This document shows positions 43,411 to 53,433 of a stretch of 62,348 nt of DNA, piece by piece (the first letter of the stretch is position 1; the number at the start of each line of letters is the position of its first letter). The notes beneath the pieces are model-generated. The model made no database searches. It worked only from the letters and a program-made list of their open reading frames with translations, and was not told the origin of the DNA. The position numbers and the translations under genes are program-made. This stretch comes from Balneolaceae bacterium (GTDB lineage: Bacteria; Bacteroidota; Rhodothermia; Balneolales; Cyclonatronaceae): assembly GCA_007694035.1 (NCBI GenBank), contig RECM01000197.1, forward strand, positions 1 to 62,348. Direction: 5' to 3'.

Positions 43411-45177
43411 ATGTCCGTCACAGTAAAAACATCACAACAGGCTCAGGTAAAAACTGAAACAAACGGCCACGCTGCAGGAATTACCACCAAAACAATGACC
43501 GGCGGCGAGATTCTCATTCAAAGCCTTATTGATATGGAAGTCGATACGGTTTTTGGCTATCCCGGTGGTGTGGTGCTCGGGGTTTACGACGATCTCTACA
43601 GGCATCCGGAACTCCGGCACATTCTTGTTCGCCATGAACAGGGCGGCACCCATGCCGCCGAAGGCTATGCCCGAATGACCGGAAAACCAGGCGTTGTGCT
43701 GGTCACATCCGGGCCCGGCGCCACCAATACGGTTACCGGCATCGCCAATGCCTACATGGATTCCATCCCCATGGTCATTTTTACAGGCCAGGTGCCATCT
43801 ACCATGATCGGCAACGACGCGTTCCAGGAGGCCGACATTGTGGGCATCACCCGGCCGATTACCAAGCACAGTTATCTGGTTAAAAAGGTTGAAGACCTGC
43901 CGAAAATTATCCGTGAGGCGTTTCATATAGCCGCCACCGGCCGTCCCGGACCTGTACTGGTGGACCTTCCCAAAGACATGCTTTTCAGCAAAGGTGAGTA
44001 TCAGAAGAATCATCCTATTAAAATTCGCGGTTACCACCAGGAGGTGGATGGAAACGCCGCACAGATCCGGAAAGCAGCCGAACTGATCCGTGTGGCAGAA
44101 CGTCCGCTGATCTATGCCGGTGGTGGTGTGGTAACCGGCGAGGCCTGGGAAGAGCTCCGTGAGCTGGCATACAAAACGGGTATTCCCGTAACCACAACCC
44201 TTATGGGCCTGGGAACCTTCCCGGAATCGCATCCCCAGGCACTGGGCATGCTGGGCATGCACGGCACATGGTACGCCAACATGGCGATTCAGAGCTGTGA
44301 TGTGCTCATTGCCGTGGGAGCCCGATTCGACGACCGTGTTACCGGCCGTGTGAAGGACTTCTCCCCCCTTTCCCGCAAAATTCATATCGACATTGATCCC
44401 GCCTGTATCAATAAAAACGTGGAAGTGGAAGTACCGGTAATCGGCCATGTGAAAAACGTACTCACACAGCTCATACCGCAGGTAGGAAAAGCCGAAATAA
44501 GCGGTTGGATCAGCCAGCTTGATACCTGGAGAAAAGAACATCCGCTCAGGTGCCCGATGGAGAAGGATGTGATCACCCCCCAGTGGATGATCCGCCGGAT
44601 TTCAGAATTCACCAATGGTGATGCCATCGTGGTTACCGATGTGGGCCAGCACCAGATGTGGGCGGCCCAACACTACACCTACAACCATCCGCGCTCCTGG
44701 ATATCCTCGGGCGGGCTTGGTACTATGGGTTTCGGCTTCCCGGCGGCAATGGGTGCCAAGATCGCCTGCCCCGACCGCGAGGTGGTTTGCATTACCGGCG
44801 ACGGCGGATATCAGATGACCACCTTTGAGCTGGCAACGGCCGTTCATTACAAAGTGCCCGTGAAGATTGCCATTATGAACAACGGCTACCTCGGCATGGT
44901 AAGGCAGTGGCAGCAGCTTTTCTACGGCGGGCGCTACTCCCACTCCCACCTGGCTCCGGCCAACCCCGATTTCGTGAAGATGGCCGAAAGCTATGGTGCA
45001 GTCGGCATGCGGGCCCGTACCCCGGAAGAGCTCGACAAGGTGCTCGAAGAGGCCATGAAGATTACCGATGTACCGGTGGTGATGGATATCGTTGTGCCGG
45101 AGGGTTATAACGTATATCCGATGATCCCACCCGGAGCGGCTGTACACGAAATGGTTGAAGAAGACCCCAAACCCTGA
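43411..45177 (+). CDS. ilvB: Acetolactate synthase large subunit
   Basis: A 588-residue ThDP enzyme condensing pyruvate with pyruvate or 2-oxobutyrate, the first common step of valine/leucine and isoleucine synthesis. The ThDP-activating Glu is in [17 protein letters not shown]; the ThDP/Mg motif is [13 protein letters not shown] with [16 protein letters not shown]-type middle domain [10 protein letters not shown]. The first 22 residues are a poorly conserved extension. It opens the structural part of the operon after the leader and is followed after 6 bases by ilvN. Confidence 0.97.
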   Translation: MSVTVKTSQQAQVKTETNGHAAGITTKTMTGGEILIQSLIDMEVDTVFGYPGGVVLGVYDDLYRHPELRHILVRHEQGGTHAAEGYARMTGKPGVVLVTSGPGATNTVTGIANAYMDSIPMVIFTGQVPSTMIGNDAFQEADIVGITRPITKHSYLVKKVEDLPKIIREAFHIAATGRPGPVLVDLPKDMLFSKGEYQKNHPIKIRGYHQEVDGNAAQIRKAAELIRVAERPLIYAGGGVVTGEAWEELRELAYKTGIPVTTTLMGLGTFPESHPQALGMLGMHGTWYANMAIQSCDVLIAVGARFDDRVTGRVKDFSPLSRKIHIDIDPACINKNVEVEVPVIGHVKNVLTQLIPQVGKAEISGWISQLDTWRKEHPLRCPMEKDVITPQWMIRRISEFTNGDAIVVTDVGQHQMWAAQHYTYNHPRSWISSGGLGTMGFGFPAAMGAKIACPDREVVCITGDGGYQMTTFELATAVHYKVPVKIAIMNNGYLGMVRQWQQLFYGGRYSHSHLAPANPDFVKMAESYGAVGMRARTPEELDKVLEEAMKITDVPVVMDIVVPEGYNVYPMIPPGAAVHEMVEEDPKP

Positions 45178-45183
45178 TCCGGC

Positions 45184-45717
45184 ATGTCTCAGCAAACCAT
45201 AATATCACAACCCCGAAATAAAATGGCGAAACGCCACACCATCTCGCTCAAGGCCGTTTACGGATTTAACGCCCTCTCGCGAATCTCCGGCCTGTTCAGT
45301 GGCCGGGGGTTCAGCATCGACAGCATTTCGTTCGGCGATGCCGAAGAACCTGAAACCTCGAGGGTAACCATAACCACCAGCGGCGACGAGCGCATCATTG
45401 AGCAGATCACATTTCAGCTCGAAAAACTGGTGGATGTGGTCGAAGTAAAAGACCTCACCTATGTGCCACACGTGGAACGGGAGCTCGCACTTGTCAAAGT
45501 TGGCTGCAGTATGGCCAACCGGTCCGAAATCATGCAGATCGCCAATGTTTTCCGCGCCAAGGTGATCGACATCAGTCCCGAAAGCATGACTCTTGAAATT
45601 ACCGGCAGCCGCGACAAGGTGGATGCATCCATTACCATGCTTGAGCCCTACGGACTTCGCGAAGTGGCCAGGACCGGCACCGTGGCGCTGCCCAGAGAAT
45701 ATCAACCCAAAGATTAA
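45184..45717 (+). CDS. ilvN: Acetolactate synthase small (regulatory) subunit
   Basis: A 177-residue regulatory subunit with an N-terminal ACT domain ([33 protein letters not shown]) that in relatives binds valine for feedback, and a C-terminal domain ([39 protein letters not shown]). ATG 45184 is 6 bases after ilvB; the family alignment would also allow ATG 45223 (MAKRHTISL). The usual E-N-x-P-G part of the ACT loop is changed to VYGFNAL here, which could alter valine sensitivity. Confidence 0.95.
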   Translation: MSQQTIISQPRNKMAKRHTISLKAVYGFNALSRISGLFSGRGFSIDSISFGDAEEPETSRVTITTSGDERIIEQITFQLEKLVDVVEVKDLTYVPHVERELALVKVGCSMANRSEIMQIANVFRAKVIDISPESMTLEITGSRDKVDASITMLEPYGLREVARTGTVALPREYQPKD

Positions 45718-45746
45718 ACCCAAATCAAACGCAAAAACCTCCGGAT

Positions 45747-46778
45747 ATGAAACTCTATTATGACAACGACGCCAACATCAATTACCTCGACGGCAAGACC
45801 GTGGCCATTCTCGGCTACGGCAGCCAGGGACACGCGCATGCGCTGAACCTGCGCGACAGCGGGGTCGACGTGGTGGTTGGCCTCCGCAAAGACAGCAAAT
45901 CGTGGCACAAGGCCGAAGAAGACGGTGTACGTGTAGCAGAAACCGCCGAAGCGGCAAAACAGGCCGATATTGTAATGATCCTGATGCCCGATCAGATCCA
46001 GGCTGATATCTATGAGAAAGACATCCGTCCGAACATGAAGCCCGGCAACGCGCTTGCTTTTGCCCATGGTTTCAACATCCATTTCAACCAGATCAAGCCA
46101 AGCCCCGATGTGGATGTATTCATGGTAGCCCCCAAAGGTCCCGGCCACCTGGTGCGGCGTGTATTCACCGAGGGCCAGGGTGTGCCCTGTCTGTTCGCTG
46201 TTTATCAGGATGCCAGCGGCGCGGCGCGCGATATGGCCATGGGCTATGCCAAGGCCATCGGCGGTACCCGTGCCGGAATCATCGAAACCAATTTCCGGGA
46301 AGAGACCGAAACCGACCTTTTTGGCGAGCAGGCCGTGCTTTGCGGCGGTGTGACCGAACTAATCAAATACGGATTTGAAACCCTCGTAGAGGCCGGATAC
46401 AAGCCTGAAGTGGCTTATTTCGAATGCCTGCACGAGCTTAAGCTCATTGTCGACCTTTTTTACGAAGGCGGCATTGCCGGAATGTACTATTCGGTAAGTG
46501 AAACCGCTGAATACGGCGGCATGATTGCCGGGCCGAAGGTTGTTGACGCCGGCACCAAAGACCGGATGAAAAAAGTACTCAACGCTGTTCAGAACGGCGA
46601 ATTTGCCCGTGAGTTTATTCTGGAGAACAAGGCCAACCAGCCTGTGATGAACGCCCTGCGCAGGGCCCATAACGAGCACCCGATCGAAGTAGTTGGTGCC
46701 AAACTGCGCCCCATGATGAGCTGGATAAAAAACACCAAATCCAAAGATGATGCCAAAACAGTCAATACTACTGTTTGA
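45747..46778 (+). CDS. ilvC: Ketol-acid reductoisomerase (class I)
   Basis: A 343-residue short-form KARI that isomerises and reduces acetolactate or acetohydroxybutyrate. The Rossmann loop is [20 protein letters not shown] followed by [17 protein letters not shown], whose Arg/Ser pattern indicates NADPH. Mg-site residues are in [12 protein letters not shown] and [13 protein letters not shown]. The 3' end overlaps cimA by 32 bases in another frame. The C-terminal tail ([16 protein letters not shown]) is unconserved. Confidence 0.97.
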   Translation: MKLYYDNDANINYLDGKTVAILGYGSQGHAHALNLRDSGVDVVVGLRKDSKSWHKAEEDGVRVAETAEAAKQADIVMILMPDQIQADIYEKDIRPNMKPGNALAFAHGFNIHFNQIKPSPDVDVFMVAPKGPGHLVRRVFTEGQGVPCLFAVYQDASGAARDMAMGYAKAIGGTRAGIIETNFREETETDLFGEQAVLCGGVTELIKYGFETLVEAGYKPEVAYFECLHELKLIVDLFYEGGIAGMYYSVSETAEYGGMIAGPKVVDAGTKDRMKKVLNAVQNGEFAREFILENKANQPVMNALRRAHNEHPIEVVGAKLRPMMSWIKNTKSKDDAKTVNTTV

Positions 46779-48354
46779 CACGACCCTAAGGGACGGGACC
46801 CAGGGCGAAGGAATCTGCTTTTCCGCCGAGGACAAGCTGAGGATCGCCCGTCGGCTCGACGCGTTCGGTATACACTATATCGAGGGCGGATGGCCGGGCT
46901 CCAACCCGAACGATCTCAGATTCTTTGAGAAGGCGCGCCGCGAGCACTTCCGTCACGCACGCATTGTTGCATTTGGGAGCACTATGCGATCCGGAGGCCG
47001 CGTCGAGGAGGATGCAAATGTGCGCGCCCTCCTCGAAGCGGAAACCCCTGCGGTATCCGTGTTCGGAAAAAGCTGGCTGCTCCATGTGGAGCAGGCGCTG
47101 GCCATTACCCCCGACGACAATTTGCATCTGATCCGGCAGACGGTAGCATACCTGAAAGCGCATGGACGGGAAGTGATCTACGACGCAGAACACTTCTTCG
47201 ACGGTTATAAAAGCAACCCCGGCTACGCCGTCGCCACGCTAAAGGAAGCTTCCGAAGCCGGAGCAGATGTACTCACGCTCTGCGATACCAACGGGGGCAC
47301 CATGCCCTCAGAGGTAGCCGCTATAGTGGCGGATGTAGTATCACAGATCGATACACCGATCGGTATCCACACGCATAACGACTGTGAGATGGCGGTTGCC
47401 AACACCATTGCGGCCGTTCAGAACGGGTGTACCCTTGTGCAGGGAACCATCAACGGTTACGGTGAGCGCTGCGGCAATGCCAATCTCTGCTCAATAATAC
47501 CCAACCTGCAGCTCAAGCTCGGCTATAATGCCATTCCTGAAAAAAATATGGCCCAGCTCGCTTCCCTCTCCCATTTTGTAAGTGAACTGGCCAACATGGC
47601 GCCTGCCACTAACCATGCATTTGTCGGGAAGAGCGCATTTGCCCACAAGGGCGGTATTCATGTGAGCGCAGTAATGAAAAATCCGGATACCTACGAACAC
47701 ATCGCGCCGGAGCAGGTTGGCAATGAACGCAGGGTTCTTGTGTCTGACCTTTCAGGACGCAGCAATGTACTCTACAAGGCCAAAGAACTCGATTTCGACC
47801 TGGAAATGGACAAAGAGACCGCATCCGGCATCGTAAAAGAGCTCAAGGAGCTGGAAAACAACGGCTATAACTATGAAGCGGCCGACGCCTCACTCGATCT
47901 TCTCATCCGAAGGCACACCGGAAGTGAGGAGCCCATATTCGGCATCGAGGGCTTCCGCCTGCTCTGCGAGAAAGACGAGGCAAATAACATGCGCTCGGAA
48001 GCGACCATCCGTGTATCGGTACATGGCGTAACCGAGCATACCGCCGCCGAAGGATGCGGGCCTGTACACGCGCTCGACATGGCCATGCGAAAAGCCCTGA
48101 GCAAATTCTTCCCTGAAATTGATGATATGCGGCTCAACGATTATAAAGTAAGGGTACTGAACGAACAGGAAGGCACCCGGGCCCGTGTACGTGTACTCAT
48201 CGACTCCGGCTGCAAGTCAGCCACCTGGGGAACAGTCGGCGTATCCGACAACATCATCGATGCCAGCTGGCAGGCACTGATGGAAAGTTACGCCTACTTC
48301 CTTCACCATTTCGCAGAAACAACCCATAACAGCATCAAACAAAAAGTATCATGA
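46747..48354 (+). CDS. cimA: Citramalate synthase
   Basis: A 535-residue DRE-TIM metallolyase making (R)-citramalate from pyruvate and acetyl-CoA, a threonine-independent entry to isoleucine. CimA-type marks are [32 protein letters not shown] (rather than the LeuA IEAGFP), [14 protein letters not shown], and metal ligands [18 protein letters not shown]-terminal LeuA-like allosteric domain is present (about 410-520, [20 protein letters not shown]). The start overlaps the ilvC end by 32 bases; the stop overlaps leuA by ATGA. Its products 2-methylmalate are processed by leuCD and leuB in this same operon. Confidence 0.92.
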   Translation: MMPKQSILLFDTTLRDGTQGEGICFSAEDKLRIARRLDAFGIHYIEGGWPGSNPNDLRFFEKARREHFRHARIVAFGSTMRSGGRVEEDANVRALLEAETPAVSVFGKSWLLHVEQALAITPDDNLHLIRQTVAYLKAHGREVIYDAEHFFDGYKSNPGYAVATLKEASEAGADVLTLCDTNGGTMPSEVAAIVADVVSQIDTPIGIHTHNDCEMAVANTIAAVQNGCTLVQGTINGYGERCGNANLCSIIPNLQLKLGYNAIPEKNMAQLASLSHFVSELANMAPATNHAFVGKSAFAHKGGIHVSAVMKNPDTYEHIAPEQVGNERRVLVSDLSGRSNVLYKAKELDFDLEMDKETASGIVKELKELENNGYNYEAADASLDLLIRRHTGSEEPIFGIEGFRLLCEKDEANNMRSEATIRVSVHGVTEHTAAEGCGPVHALDMAMRKALSKFFPEIDDMRLNDYKVRVLNEQEGTRARVRVLIDSGCKSATWGTVGVSDNIIDASWQALMESYAYFLHHFAETTHNSIKQKVS

Positions 48355-49559
48355 AACGACAGATCCAGATTTTCGACACCACCCTGCGCGACGGAGAACA
48401 GTCGCCGGGATTCAGTATGAATGTGAAAGAAAAACTGCGTCTGGCACTACAACTCGAAAAGCTTGGTGTTGACATAATCGAGGCCGGTTTCCCCATAAGT
48501 TCGGAGGGTGATTTCCGCGCTGTGAAAGAGATTTCTGCAGCCATTGAGAAAACGACTATTGCCGGGCTTTGCCGTGCCCGGAACGCCGATATCGACCGTG
48601 CCTGGGATGCGCTCCGGTATGCGAAAAAACCCCGAATCCATACGTTTATCGCCACATCCGACATCCACATGGAGCACAAACTTCGGAAAAACCGGTCGGA
48701 AGTGCTCAGCGACGCGGTCAACGCCGTGTCGCACGCCAAACAGTACTGCAACGACATCGAATTTTCGGCCGAGGATGCCACCCGGAGCGATCCGGAGTTC
48801 CTGTTCGAGATATTCGAGGCCGTTATTTCGGCCGGGGCAACGGTGATCAATGTACCCGATACGGTCGGCTACGGGCTTCCCTGGGAGTTTGGCAAACTGA
48901 TTGCCGATATCCGTGCCCGGGTCCCTAATATTGGCAAGGCGGTGATCAGTGCCCACTGCCACAATGATCTCGGTTTTGGTGTGGCCAACTCGATCATGGC
49001 CGTTCAGAACGGCGCCGGCCAGGTTGAATGCACAATCAACGGGATCGGCGAGCGGGCCGGCAACGCCGCACTTGAGGAGATAGTAATGGCCATGCGGGTG
49101 CGCCACCAGGAGTTTGAATGCGATACAAGGGTAAAGCAGGAAGAGCTCTACCCAACCAGCCAGATGCTCACCCGGATTACCGGAGTCGGTGTTCAGCCCA
49201 ACAAGGCAATCGTTGGCGACAACGCATTCGCCCATGAGGCCGGCATCCATCAGGACGGAATGCTTAAAAACCCGCTCACCTATGAAATCATGACGCCGCA
49301 GTCGGTGGGGGTACCCGAAAACAAACTGGTACTTGGCAAACACTCCGGGCGCAACGCCCTGAATGAGCGCCTGAAGCACCTCGGTTTTGACTTCTCACGC
49401 GACGAGCTGAACAAGGTGTACGAAGGCTTCATCCGGATTGCCGACGAGAAAAAAGTTGTGCTCGACGAAGACCTGGTTTCACTGTCAACGAATGGTGTTA
49501 CTGAAGTTGGCAACAGGTTTGTTCAGCAGGATATGCAGCGTTATTTGAATAAGTATTGA
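48351..49559 (+). CDS. leuA: 2-isopropylmalate synthase, short form
   Basis: A 402-residue enzyme condensing 2-oxoisovalerate with acetyl-CoA. The catalytic TIM barrel is complete: [48 protein letters not shown] and the metal site [33 protein letters not shown] follows. It lacks the roughly 110-residue C-terminal leucine-binding domain of full-length LeuA, ending at the linker. The short form is common in Bacteroidota, so this is probably normal and not a truncation, but feedback by leucine is then unlikely. Its stop TGA lies in the first unit of a heptamer array. Confidence 0.93.
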   Translation: MKRQIQIFDTTLRDGEQSPGFSMNVKEKLRLALQLEKLGVDIIEAGFPISSEGDFRAVKEISAAIEKTTIAGLCRARNADIDRAWDALRYAKKPRIHTFIATSDIHMEHKLRKNRSEVLSDAVNAVSHAKQYCNDIEFSAEDATRSDPEFLFEIFEAVISAGATVINVPDTVGYGLPWEFGKLIADIRARVPNIGKAVISAHCHNDLGFGVANSIMAVQNGAGQVECTINGIGERAGNAALEEIVMAMRVRHQEFECDTRVKQEELYPTSQMLTRITGVGVQPNKAIVGDNAFAHEAGIHQDGMLKNPLTYEIMTPQSVGVPENKLVLGKHSGRNALNERLKHLGFDFSRDELNKVYEGFIRIADEKKVVLDEDLVSLSTNGVTEVGNRFVQQDMQRYLNKY

Positions 49560-49609
49560 GTAGTGAGTATTGAGTATTGAGACACAAGACACAAGACACA
49601 AGACATAAG
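49554..49609 (+). repeat. Heptamer array at the leuA stop codon (8 units)
   Basis: Eight contiguous 7-bp units: TATTGAG, TAGTGAG, TATTGAG twice, then ACACAAG three times and ACATAAG. The leuA stop (TGA 49557-49559) is in the first unit. The same two-block order, TAGTGAG-like then ACACAAG-like, is found at 60573. The rest of the leuA-leuC gap to 49779 is AT-rich and holds no gene. Confidence 0.92.
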
Positions 49610-49779
49610 ACTTTTTTTAATTCCGGTTAAGAAAAAGGAAAGTGATACTCACCACTTTTAATTTTGCGGTGTGGTATGTACAGTTTCGGCTCCACAGTAA
49701 TTTGACGGGCGGAAATCAGGTTCGGCGAAATGAAGACAACCATTTTTAACAATCCATAATAAAATACGAGTAATTAGAG

Positions 49780-51087
49780 ATGACCCTTACAGAAAAACTG
49801 CTTGCCCGGGCTGCGGGCAAATCATTGGCCGCTCCCGGAGATAATATTTGGGTGGACGTAGACGTATTGCTCACCCACGACGTTTGCGGGCCACCCGCCA
49901 TCGGCATTTTTAAGAAACAGTTCGGTGAAAACGCCAAAGTGTGGGACAAAGACAAGCTGGTGATTATTCCCGACCATTACATTTTTACCAAAGACACCTA
50001 CGCCAACCGGAACATCGACATCCTGCGGGAATTTGCCAAGGAGCAGGATCTCCCCCACTACTATGATGTGGGCACCGACCGGTACAAGGGCGTGTGCCAT
50101 GTGGCGCTTCCTGAAGAGGGTTTTACGAGGCCGGGCGAAATTCTGTTCGGAACCGATTCCCATACCTGTACGGCCGGTGCGTTCGGCCAGTTTGCCACTG
50201 GTATCGGGAATACCGATGCCGCTTTTATTATGGGAACCGGCAAGCTTTGGGTAAAGGTACCCGAGACCATGAAATTTATTTTTGAGGGTGAAATCCCATC
50301 CTATATCATGGCCAAAGACCTGATTTTGCAGATAATCGGCGACATCGGGGTTGACGGGGCTACGTACCGGGCCATGGAATTTGCCGGCGACGGCGTGATG
50401 CGCATGGATATGGAAGGACGCATGACCCTGACCAATATGGTTATTGAGGCCGGCGGCAAGAATGGGGTTATCGAGCCGGACGATGTGACCTTCAACTATG
50501 TACGTCAGCGCACCGACAAGGAGCTTCACCCCCTTTTCAACAGCCCTGATGCGAAATACCACAGTGTTCGGGTTTACAAGTCGCAGGACCTCGAGCCAAT
50601 GGTGGCCAAGCCGCACTCGCCCGACAACAAGGCGACTGTTACCGAGGTAAAGGGCACAAAACTGACCCGGGCCTATATCGGTTCATGTACGGGCGGCAAG
50701 CTGTCAGATTTTGTTGCCGCAGCAAAGATCATCGACGGACATCAGGTACATGTGGAGACCTACGTAGTTCCGGCCACAACCCAGATAGCCAACGAACTGT
50801 ACACCGAAAAGGTTAATGGCCGCACGCTGATCGACATCTTTGCCGGTGCCGGTTGCAAGATCGGGCGGGCTTCATGCGCTGCTTGCCTCGGTGGTCCCAG
50901 CGATACCTTCGGGCGCCTTCAGTCCGATGAAATCTGCATCTCGACCACCAACCGGAATTTCCCCGGCAGGATGGGATCAAAAGCGGCACAGGTATACCTG
51001 GCATCGCCCTACACCGTAGCGGCCTCGGCCATCACAGGTGTAATCACCGATCCGCGTGATTACCTGCCTGTTGAGACTACGGTGTGA
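49780..51087 (+). CDS. leuC: 3-isopropylmalate dehydratase large subunit
   Basis: A 435-residue aconitase-family protein, in length and order like the archaeal/HacA-type large subunit rather than the 465-residue enterobacterial form. Cluster ligands are in AYIGSCTGGKLSD and KIGRASCAACLGG; GTDSHTCTAGAFGQFATG is the substrate-side motif. With LeuD it isomerises 2-isopropylmalate and, in the citramalate route, citramalate to methylmalate isomers. The gap to leuA holds a heptamer array, and its own stop is followed in frame by another. Confidence 0.95.
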   Translation: MTLTEKLLARAAGKSLAAPGDNIWVDVDVLLTHDVCGPPAIGIFKKQFGENAKVWDKDKLVIIPDHYIFTKDTYANRNIDILREFAKEQDLPHYYDVGTDRYKGVCHVALPEEGFTRPGEILFGTDSHTCTAGAFGQFATGIGNTDAAFIMGTGKLWVKVPETMKFIFEGEIPSYIMAKDLILQIIGDIGVDGATYRAMEFAGDGVMRMDMEGRMTLTNMVIEAGGKNGVIEPDDVTFNYVRQRTDKELHPLFNSPDAKYHSVRVYKSQDLEPMVAKPHSPDNKATVTEVKGTKLTRAYIGSCTGGKLSDFVAAAKIIDGHQVHVETYVVPATTQIANELYTEKVNGRTLIDIFAGAGCKIGRASCAACLGGPSDTFGRLQSDEICISTTNRNFPGRMGSKAAQVYLASPYTVAASAITGVITDPRDYLPVETTV

Positions 51088-51137
51088 GTAGTGAGTAGTG
51101 AGTAGTGAGTAGTGAGTAGTGAGTAGTGAGTAGTGAG
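51082..51137 (+). repeat. Heptamer array at the leuC stop codon (8 units)
   Basis: GTGTGAG followed by seven perfect TAGTGAG units. The leuC stop TGA (51085-51087) lies in the first, imperfect unit at the same phase as in leuA. Perfect identity of seven copies suggests recent expansion. The following 220 bases before leuD hold an imperfect palindrome GTGGCACTTAAGTGCCAC (51220-51237) and no gene. Confidence 0.95.
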
Positions 51138-51360
51138 ACTTGAATTTACCGCGGATGGGAAAAGCCGGGCACCTGCGTGAGTCCGGAGTGAAACGGAGGA
51201 CCTCGAAGAGTGGCCGGTTGTGTGGCACTTAAGTGCCACACAACGGTGCCTCACATGCCCCACACGCCCCACTTGTCTCACCCTACCCAAAAAACCAAAA
51301 ACTGAATCTGAAACACCTGTTTAACAAAAAGCCCATAAGGGCGACAAATTGAAAACAAAT

Positions 51361-51912
51361 ATGAAAATCCAAGGAAAAGCATTCGTCCTCGGCGACGATA
51401 TCGACACCGACCAGATCATACCTGCCCAGCATCTGGTGTACAGTCTCGAAAACCCCGAGGAGAAAAAATTTTACGGGCGCTATGCCCTCTCCGGGGTACC
51501 CGATGTGCAGTCAGGCCTGCCCGCAGGCAACATCCCCTTCACCCGGGAGGATGAATTTGAATCGGACTTTACCGTAATCATCGCGGGAACCAATTTCGGA
51601 TGCGGATCATCGCGGGAACATGCTCCGTTCGCCCTTCAGGTTGCCGGGGCGCGTGCCGTGGTAGCAGAAACGTATGCGCGGATATTTTACCGCAATGCAG
51701 TTGATGGCGGCTTCGTTGTGCCCTATGAAACCGATGTAAAACTGAACGACAAAATAAAAACAGGCGATGATGTGGTTATCGACCGGGATACGGGCTACCT
51801 GTTCAATGTTACCACAGGAGATGAGTTCCAACTCAAGGGTCTCGGAGATGTTGCCGAAATTATTGATGCCGGCGGAATTTTTGAATATGCACGTCTAAAG
51901 AAAATGGTCTGA
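51361..51912 (+). CDS. leuD: 3-isopropylmalate dehydratase small subunit
   Basis: A 183-residue swivelling-domain subunit: [20 protein letters not shown] at the start, [20 protein letters not shown] for substrate binding and [14 protein letters not shown]. It joins LeuC to form the isomerase. The track starts at TTG 51349, which AAGGG 7 bases upstream would favour, whereas the family N terminus favours ATG 51361; the difference is four residues. It lies 2 bases before leuB. Confidence 0.95.
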   Translation: MKIQGKAFVLGDDIDTDQIIPAQHLVYSLENPEEKKFYGRYALSGVPDVQSGLPAGNIPFTREDEFESDFTVIIAGTNFGCGSSREHAPFALQVAGARAVVAETYARIFYRNAVDGGFVVPYETDVKLNDKIKTGDDVVIDRDTGYLFNVTTGDEFQLKGLGDVAEIIDAGGIFEYARLKKMV

Positions 51913-51914
51913 AT

Positions 51915-53024
51915 ATGATTAAGCGAATTGTGAGCCTGCCCGGCGACGGCATCGGCCCCGAAGTTAACAACCAGGCAATAAAGGTACTTAAAGCCTGCGC
52001 CGAAATAGCCGGTTTCCAGGTCGAAATCGACGAACATGATATCGGCGGCATATCCATCGACAAACACGGTATACCTCTTACCGAATCCACCATTCAAGCA
52101 TGTTTAGCAGCCGACGCGGTGCTGCTCGGAGCAGTCGGCGGGCCTAAATGGGACACCCTGGAGGGTCATCTGCGTCCCGAATCGGGTTTGCTCGGCATCC
52201 GTAAAGCACTGGGGCTGTATACCAACCTGAGGCCCGTAAAAGTTTTTGACGCCCTCAAAGACGCATCCACCCTTAAGCCGGAAGTTATTTCGGGAGTGGA
52301 TATGATGGTGGTTAGAGAGCTGACGGGCGGCCTCTATTTCGGCCAGCCAAAAGGCCCGAGAACCGTGAACGGCCACGATGATGTGGTTGATACGATGGCC
52401 TATACCGAAGCCGAGGTTGAGCGGATCGCACACGCTGCTTTCAAACTAGCCATGACCCGGCGAAAAAAGGTGACCTCTGTCGATAAGGCCAACGTACTGG
52501 CAACATCCCGCATGTGGCGGAGCGTTGTTGAACGTGTTGCATCAGAATATCCCGGTATTGAACTCGAGCATATGCTGGTCGATAACTGCGCGATGCAGCT
52601 CGTACGGAATCCGCGGCAGTTCGATGTAGTGGTTACTGAAAACATGTTCGGCGACATCCTGAGCGATGAGGCCGCAATGCTGACCGGTTCAATCGGGATG
52701 CTGCCCTCGGCCAGCCTTGGTGAAAGCGGCGGACTGTATGAGCCGGTACACGGATCCGCTCCCGATATAGCCGGACAGAACAAGGCCAACCCTCTGGCTG
52801 CTATTGCTTCGGTGGGGCTTATGCTTCGCTATTCATTTGGTGAACATAATGCAGCTGATCTTCTCGACAAAGCCCTTGAAGGTATCCTTTCACGCGGCTG
52901 GCGCTGTGCCGACATCCCGCTTCACGCAACCGTGATACTGGGTACGGAAGAAATGGGTGATGCTGTTGTTGAAGATCTGTATGATTTCGCCAGGCTTAAC
53001 AACGGAGCGAAAGAAATCGTCTAA
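51915..53024 (+). CDS. leuB: 3-isopropylmalate dehydrogenase
   Basis: A 369-residue NAD-dependent beta-decarboxylating dehydrogenase, last pathway-specific step of leucine synthesis and, for methylmalate, the step that yields 2-oxobutyrate. Marks are [49 protein letters not shown] and [14 protein letters not shown] with [15 protein letters not shown]. Length is normal. It is last in the operon and is followed by a terminator. Confidence 0.97.
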   Translation: MIKRIVSLPGDGIGPEVNNQAIKVLKACAEIAGFQVEIDEHDIGGISIDKHGIPLTESTIQACLAADAVLLGAVGGPKWDTLEGHLRPESGLLGIRKALGLYTNLRPVKVFDALKDASTLKPEVISGVDMMVVRELTGGLYFGQPKGPRTVNGHDDVVDTMAYTEAEVERIAHAAFKLAMTRRKKVTSVDKANVLATSRMWRSVVERVASEYPGIELEHMLVDNCAMQLVRNPRQFDVVVTENMFGDILSDEAAMLTGSIGMLPSASLGESGGLYEPVHGSAPDIAGQNKANPLAAIASVGLMLRYSFGEHNAADLLDKALEGILSRGWRCADIPLHATVILGTEEMGDAVVEDLYDFARLNNGAKEIV

Positions 53025-53044
53025 AAATATTCTTGCCTGAATTT

Positions 53045-53089
53045 AAGCCGGGATTACCGAATTATTTATAACGGTTTTTCCGGCTTTTT
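53045..53089 (+). terminator. Intrinsic terminator of the ilv-leu operon
   Basis: AAGCCGG pairs with CCGGCTT, with an inner ACCG/CGGT stem, followed by TTT. It begins 21 bases after the leuB stop and closes the operon. Confidence 0.8.
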
Positions 53090-53149
53090 ATAATCAGAGA
53101 CAGATTGTGATACAGACTACAAATAACTATCAATTCATATCTGTTCAAC

Positions 53150-53270
53150 CATTATTGCCTGTCCGGATGCTTTACAAGCTTGCCTGGACACAACAAAAGC
53201 TTGTCAGGACATAATTCAAGCCTCTTCCTGACACAACACAAAACGGGTCCTGACACTACATGAGCCTGTT
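53150..53270. repeat. Degenerate 21-25-bp tandem repeats
   Basis: Four to five irregular units related to TTGCCTGGACACAACAAAAGC (with TTGTCAGGACATAATTCAAGC next to it) follow the leuB terminator. The two best units are 21 bases each; flanking ones carry TCCTGACACAACA and TCCTGACACTACA. The whole spacer 53025-53433 has no gene. Confidence 0.5.
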
Positions 53271-53433
53271 CCGGTGATAATGATGATGTCATGATTGGTG
53301 GATCGATTGAGAGGATAACGCATTATCTGATTCTGCTGCCCATTGGCATCCATTCTGACTGTATATTCATTTCGATAAACTTTTTTTTACTAAATCATTT
53401 GAACCTGAGAACCTCCGTACCCGTTAACAAGAT

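Noticed and set aside
43432-44541. 369-codon minus-strand ORF inside ilvB
   Set aside because: Shadow of a strongly conserved gene; composition rich in His and Gly and no family resemblance.
48447-49379. 310-codon minus-strand ORF inside leuA
   Set aside because: Antisense shadow; leuA motifs are complete on the plus strand.
48351-49779. leuA truncated by the repeat array
   Set aside because: The short form lacking the regulatory domain is common in Bacteroidota, and no remnant of the missing domain is seen in the leuA-leuC gap.
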